Source: Lepidurus packardi (Eukaryota > Arthropoda > Branchiopoda > Notostraca > Triopsidae). From it: DNA of 64,000 nt. Shown here piece by piece: positions 59,546 to 64,000 of this stretch; within the stretch, counting starts at the first letter, position 1; every line of letters starts with the position of its first letter. A model generated the notes under the pieces. That model was not told where the DNA came from. It saw nothing but the letters and a program-made list of their open reading frames with translations, and did not search any database. Position numbers and translations under genes: made by a program. The stretch covers positions 8,552,790 to 8,616,789 of the forward strand of contig JAKZAN010000002.1 of the NCBI GenBank assembly GCA_023053545.1, given 5' to 3'.

Positions 59546-60599
59546 AATTTTCCCAAGAATTGTACTTCATGCAACATCAAACATTCCACAACTTTCGCCT
59601 CTGTACAGAAAATTGCTTTAAAATGTAAAATAAAAATAAAATTCCTCTTGCATATTTTCTCGGTATGTCAGTAGAAAGAAAAACGAGTTCTCATGGCTGC
59701 ACCCGTCAAGCAAACCCCGGCTTGCCACCAACCGGGTCAAGACATAACGGTACCCTGCCCTTTTCATCTAAATAACTTGTTTTCCATCCAACTTTTTACA
59801 ACGTCAGAAAGTAAGGGTTGGATACTGAATATTTCTCACACTTAGGAAAAAAGCTGACTTAGTATTAGATGCAAGATCAAGATTGCCTATTTAATTTCTA
59901 AACTTCTGACGTTGCAAATTTAGCCCAAAAGGAAGAAGCTAATATAATTTTAAATGACAGCTCGAAAATTCAATATAAAGTGAGTGGTAAAAAGCTCCGA
60001 AAGAAACCTCGCGGTGTTTCTATTCAGGTGAAAACATTTCGCCCATATCGTAAAAGTGATCTCCCCCGTGTCCTTTTTCGTAGGGAATTAAACCAGATAA
60101 TTATATCCCTAATTTCTTCCTTAGAATAGCTCGATTTTATCATCGAAAATAATATTATGAACATCGAAGCTTGTATAGCAATGCAAATGTATATTTGGGT
60201 CAAAAATTGTAGGTCAGAAGCATTTCAACTATTTCCTTAACGAAATTTTTCACGATATTTCACACCAGTCATCCAGAGAGGGCAGTAAAGGCATTCAAAC
60301 GACGCTTTAACTTCGACCTACGTGCATTGTTTTATTTATCACAACAAGAGAAATCTAAACATCAACGCATGTGGTTCCAAACTGAGACAGTTTGAATGTT
60401 GCAGCTCGGTAAGTGGTTATTATTTAAAGTTTGTATCCAAGAAAACTTAGATTGAATAAGATGGTGTCATTCGTTGTTCCATCTACCTTACAAGTTTCTT
60501 CTTTCTTTGAATAACCCGTATTTATGAGCAAAATTGCATAAAATGCACATTTTATTATTCACAGAATACGTTATTATCATCATATGAAGACAGAAAAAT
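59546..60599. other. intergenic
   Basis: 3' UTR of ABCG5 with overlapping AATAAA motifs near 59630, then the upstream region of RMI1. No other feature recognised. Confidence 0.5.
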
Positions 60600-63500
60600 A
60601 TGGTAACCGCCATCCAAACGCTGGTCATTGACCACCTAAAGAGAAAACACTTATCTCCTCCTTTGGATTGGCTTGTGGAGTGCTTGAGTTTCATTCAAAG
60701 CCAACCCGAGTACCAGTCTGTAAGTCAGGAACTCCAAATTCTGTCTTTTGCATATTAAAACTTTTCCACAGGTTCCAGCACAACAACTGGCTCATTTGGT
60801 GGAAGAGCAATTACTATTGGCGAATTTCAGAGAGCTCCAAAGACAGTGCTTACCCCCAAACTTGAACCAACAAAGATGCACCCAATTGAATGGAATTTAC
60901 GTCTTACAAGTTGGAAAAAAAGAATAGGCGAAGTGGATTTTTACAACCTTTTTTCTTTCTAATCCCCTGTCTAGGTGGAGGAGATGCGGGATGTGGGTCG
61001 ACCAGCTTATGGTCAGTTGCAGAAACTTCGCCAGCAAGATGCCGCCAATGCTGGAGTATCTTGCGACGAGAAAATAGCTGCCGCTTGGGAGCCCAAAGAA
61101 GGGCGCATCCTGCAACTTACCATGACGGATGGAACCCAGTCAGTAAAAGGCATGGAATATAAACCTATCCCAACACTGACTGTCAACATGCCGCCAGGAT
61201 TTAAGGTATTTTTTTACCATCTTGACCCTCCCCTCACCGTTCCAAATCCCTAAATTATTCAAAGCGTGTCCTATTTGTCTCATTTAGTTACGAATAAAAG
61301 GCCCTGTGGAATGCAGGAAAGGAATGTTGCTTTTACAAGCTCATCACTTGCAGATCCTTGGAGGTGACGTGGAAACCCTGAAGGTGTCCAATGCAGCAGA
61401 AAATGTGTTAGCCCGCGCGGTGTAAGAAACGTGCCAATTATTCCAATCCAGAGCTTTTTTTCGAATGGTTTAATCCCCTCAAATCTTTAAGAACTCTTTC
61501 TCTGTCTGTCTGGGGGTCCCCCCTCTCTATCAAACATTTAGGTCGATAAAAGTCTTTTGTGATTAGGGGCTGGCCTGAAAACCCTTCTCCCTGTCATTCT
61601 GCTAAATTACTTCATCCAAAAATGGAAACTGCAGTCGAGCAAGAAGTCAAGCAAGAGTTGCCGCAGTCTCAGCCATCAGCATGGAGGAGTAATTCAGCTG
61701 CAACAAATGACTTTGGCACTCGGCCCAAGTCAACCCACATGGGTCATTTGACTGTATCAGTTCGGACCGCAGATAAAAAAAGTCAGGTTCAAGCAGTATT
61801 ACCCTCAGCATCGACTGACCACCAGGTTTGATAAACTGTTTTTATTATTTTTCTTTTTAAACTCATTTCGCAAATAGAGCGTTTTATCCGCTTCTTCCCA
61901 TCTTTTCGTTCTATGCACTCTTGTCCTCATGCGGTTTTCTTGTCCCGAGTTTGGCACCCCACAGCGTGTGTAAAACTTTCAATTTGCATTTTCTTTCTTT
62001 TACGATTTAGGATACGCAAAGGGATTTGGACTTTATGGACAGTGATGATGATGTGTACTTCTCTGCAGTGGACGCCCCTGAACCAAATTACCAAACAAAT
62101 GGGCCGGACAGTTTGCCAACAACCTCATCTTTCATGGACCAGCCTGTCGACAGAGGAGTTGGTATTGATAAACGGACGCGGAATGACGTAACTGGCTTGC
62201 GGACGACCCTCACGAGCGCCAAGATCCAACTGGAAAGCGCCAATACTCGTCAAAATCTTTCTGTCAGCACCGGTAAGGCTTCGCTAGTGACCCGCCCCTT
62301 GTCGATACGGGCTTATTTGATGAAACCGAGTACGTCGGAGGACACCACGTTACTTTTCAGTAGCAGTCACCCGCAGCCACAGCCTTCCAAGCCGGTTGTT
62401 CCTGGCTATTCTTCCACCCCCATGCAGAGCGCTCGGATGACAGAGTATCAGTCAAGAGGCCTAACAAATGCTCATTCGTCATCGCTCGCTACCTCACAAC
62501 CACCTTCTGGGCAATCTCGTCCCGCACAAGATCTGGACGACTTTGATTGCTCATTGCTCCTCGAGGACGAGGATCCTTTTGAAGATGAGCTTCAAAGCCT
62601 TGCCAAGAAGCCTCGCACGAGTACCAGCGACCTTGATTCGAAAGAATATTCACATAATGGCTCTCACCGGGGCACAGTTGCCCCTCTGATGAAGTCGATT
62701 CGTAAAGCAGACGAACAACAAACCCATCGGAATGGCTCTGGCTCGTCGTCAAGCATCAAGGATGTCGCAGAGACCAGAAAAGCGTTAATAAATAAGACGC
62801 CCTTCCCGTTCCAGCTCCCGACAGCTTCAGAAGTAATCTCGGCGAGTCTTTCTGTTGGCCCGTCCAATAATAGGGATACAATTGCGACAGCTCCCGTGAT
62901 AGCTGACACTCGGCAAAGTCTGTCATTGTCTTCCGCTCGTTTGCCTTTCCAATATCTTAAATCCCTGCTCCGTCAGACGCCTTTTCCAGGAATGCAAAGC
63001 TGCGTCAAGGCTATCGTGACCACTTTACTGTCGCCGTTAAACGTTAAGGATGGACAGTGGCAATTACTCGCCAAAATCAACGATGGTTCCGCCTCGCTGG
63101 ATGTAGCGTTTGCCCATCAGGTAATTAATCTCGTCTCGTTTTCCTTGGTTGCAAGCTTGCGCTTCTCAATCGACTTTGCTTGAAGCTCTTTTAAAAGTCA
63201 GTGAGAGCCTTAAAGCTCCGCAACTTCTTTGATGGCGAGAACGAACAGCCAGAACAAGGAATAATTAATGAAAACAAAAGCCTGGCAAGGTTTGGGTAAC
63301 ACACCAAGAGTCATTCAAGCTCCCTCCTCGCCTCCACAACGAGAAAAATATGTGGCTAGTTTTATTCTTAACGATCATTAATATGCACGCCGAGCTAAAA
63401 CAAACAGCTGAGATTCATCATGTCAGCGAATTCTTCATTCTTTGTGTTCTTTTTGTTTCTTTTTCTCTCTCACTCTTTGGGATTAGATCGTAGAAGAACT

Positions 63501-63806
63501 CGTCGGCTTCACGCCAAGCCAGGCCAAACAATTAGCCCGGAGCTCAGATGTGGCAAATCGGAAGAAAGTCGTTGAGGTTGGGGTCTTATTACGTCATTCA
63601 AAGAGTGGAAGCTTTTGGTGATTTATTTAGAGCTAATTTTTTTTTTTTTTTTGCTTTGTCACCTTCTAAAACAGGCTACAGCTAAAGCGAGTTTCAAGAT
63701 AATGCATTTGTCTTGCTTGATGTACCTGGAATGGACTTCAGTAGTTTCTGCCGGAAGTCTTTTGCCCGTCATAAAGCGCATGGATGACCTAACGGAACCG
63801 CATTGA
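60600..63806 (+). CDS. RMI1: RecQ-mediated genome instability protein 1
   Basis: OB-fold subunit of the BLM-TOP3A-RMI dissolvasome, which resolves double Holliday junctions. Eight exons: 60600-60719, 60772-60909, 60975-61205, 61288-61421, 61567-61825, 62011-63120, 63487-63576 and 63675-63806, giving 737 residues (human 625). The N-terminal helical part and first OB fold cover about 1-210 (LNGIYVLQVEEMRDVGRPAY, ILQLTMTDGTQSVKGMEYKP, LRIKGPVECRKGMLLLQAHH, LQILGGDVETL). A long acidic, Ser-rich linker follows (about 215-600, DLDFMDSDDDVYF). The second OB fold runs from about 605 (LPFQYLKSLLRQ, WQLLAKINDGSASLDVAFAH) to the end (ATAKASFKIMHLSCLMYLEW). The extra length is in the linker. The GTAAGA donor at 61422 was chosen over GTGTAA at 61420 because it keeps the frame. 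Confidence 0.92.
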
Positions 63807-64000
63807 ACGCCCTTGACTCCGAAAGTCTCAAAGTGAAGTTAATTTCTACGAACGTGCAAATAGGGGAGCAAAGTTGGGAAGATCCAATTAATCCTGAAAG
63901 TTGTTTGGTGTTGTTGAACTTTGTTAGCATTTTGGTGTTGCGGATTTTGCACGCAAATACTATGCTTATCAGCCGAACATTTCTGTTCAGTATTCTCTTT
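63807..64000. other. right edge, 3' flank of RMI1
   Basis: No AATAAA seen before the end of the window and no further gene recognised. Confidence 0.4.

Noticed and set aside
1-64000. CRISPR arrays, operons, bacterial gene clusters
   Set aside because: The window is eukaryotic: spliced genes, poly(A) signals, TATA boxes and nuclear/mitochondrial protein genes; no regularly spaced repeats were seen.

Overview
This window is nuclear DNA of an animal with a compact genome, most likely an arthropod. Protein genes are dense, introns are mostly about 50-100 bp with GT-AG borders, and neighbouring genes are unrelated and on both strands. One gene closely matches the arthropod serine-enriched BTB protein (gprs of Drosophila). 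A branchiopod crustacean such as Daphnia would fit the intron size, the ABCG5/ABCG8 pair and the secreted Ala/Gly/Tyr-rich proteins, but the species is inferred, not shown.

Layout. 0-13 kb: a possible 3'-terminal exon at the left edge, cytochrome b561, gprs, a secreted protein with two lipid-binding TULIP-type domains, and a GH65 glucosylgalactosylhydroxylysine glucosidase (PGGHG). 12.9-16.6 kb: two P-element-family DNA transposons, each framed by its own perfect 8-bp target-site duplication. The larger one encodes only a THAP DNA-binding domain plus coiled coil. 17-21.7 kb: pseudokinase STK40 (+), a 637-bp inverted-repeat element, and chromatin factor VPS72/YL-1 (-). 21.8-27 kb: mostly decayed sequence, with an orphan 3' exon and its broken second copy, a broken CDC5L copy, a tRNA-headed SINE-like repeat and two perfect palindromes. 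27-29.5 kb: MRPL19 (+) and RPL12 (-), convergent. 29.5-33.7 kb: gene-poor, with a broken lysine-rich reading frame. 33.8-43.7 kb: four secreted Ala/Gly/Tyr/Asn-rich structural-type proteins, each behind a TATA-like box, then a secreted immunoglobulin-domain protein. 44-50.2 kb: the 24-exon AP-3 delta adaptin gene (-), which carries a duplicated, probably mutually exclusive exon. 51-59.6 kb: head-to-head ABCG8-like (-) and ABCG5-like (+) half-transporters. 60.6-63.8 kb: RMI1.

How the genes relate. Most are unlinked housekeeping genes. The clear functional groupings are the divergent ABCG5/ABCG8 sterol half-transporter pair and the run of four secreted structural-type genes. Most gene models were built by hand: every exon junction was checked for GT-AG and reading phase, and all close to the stated protein lengths. 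No CRISPR, rRNA or intact tRNA genes were seen.

The strongest candidates for something undescribed are the KP-like THAP-only P element with its small relative, the tandem alternative exon in AP-3 delta, the two-domain TULIP protein, and the mini-exon amplification in the fourth structural gene.
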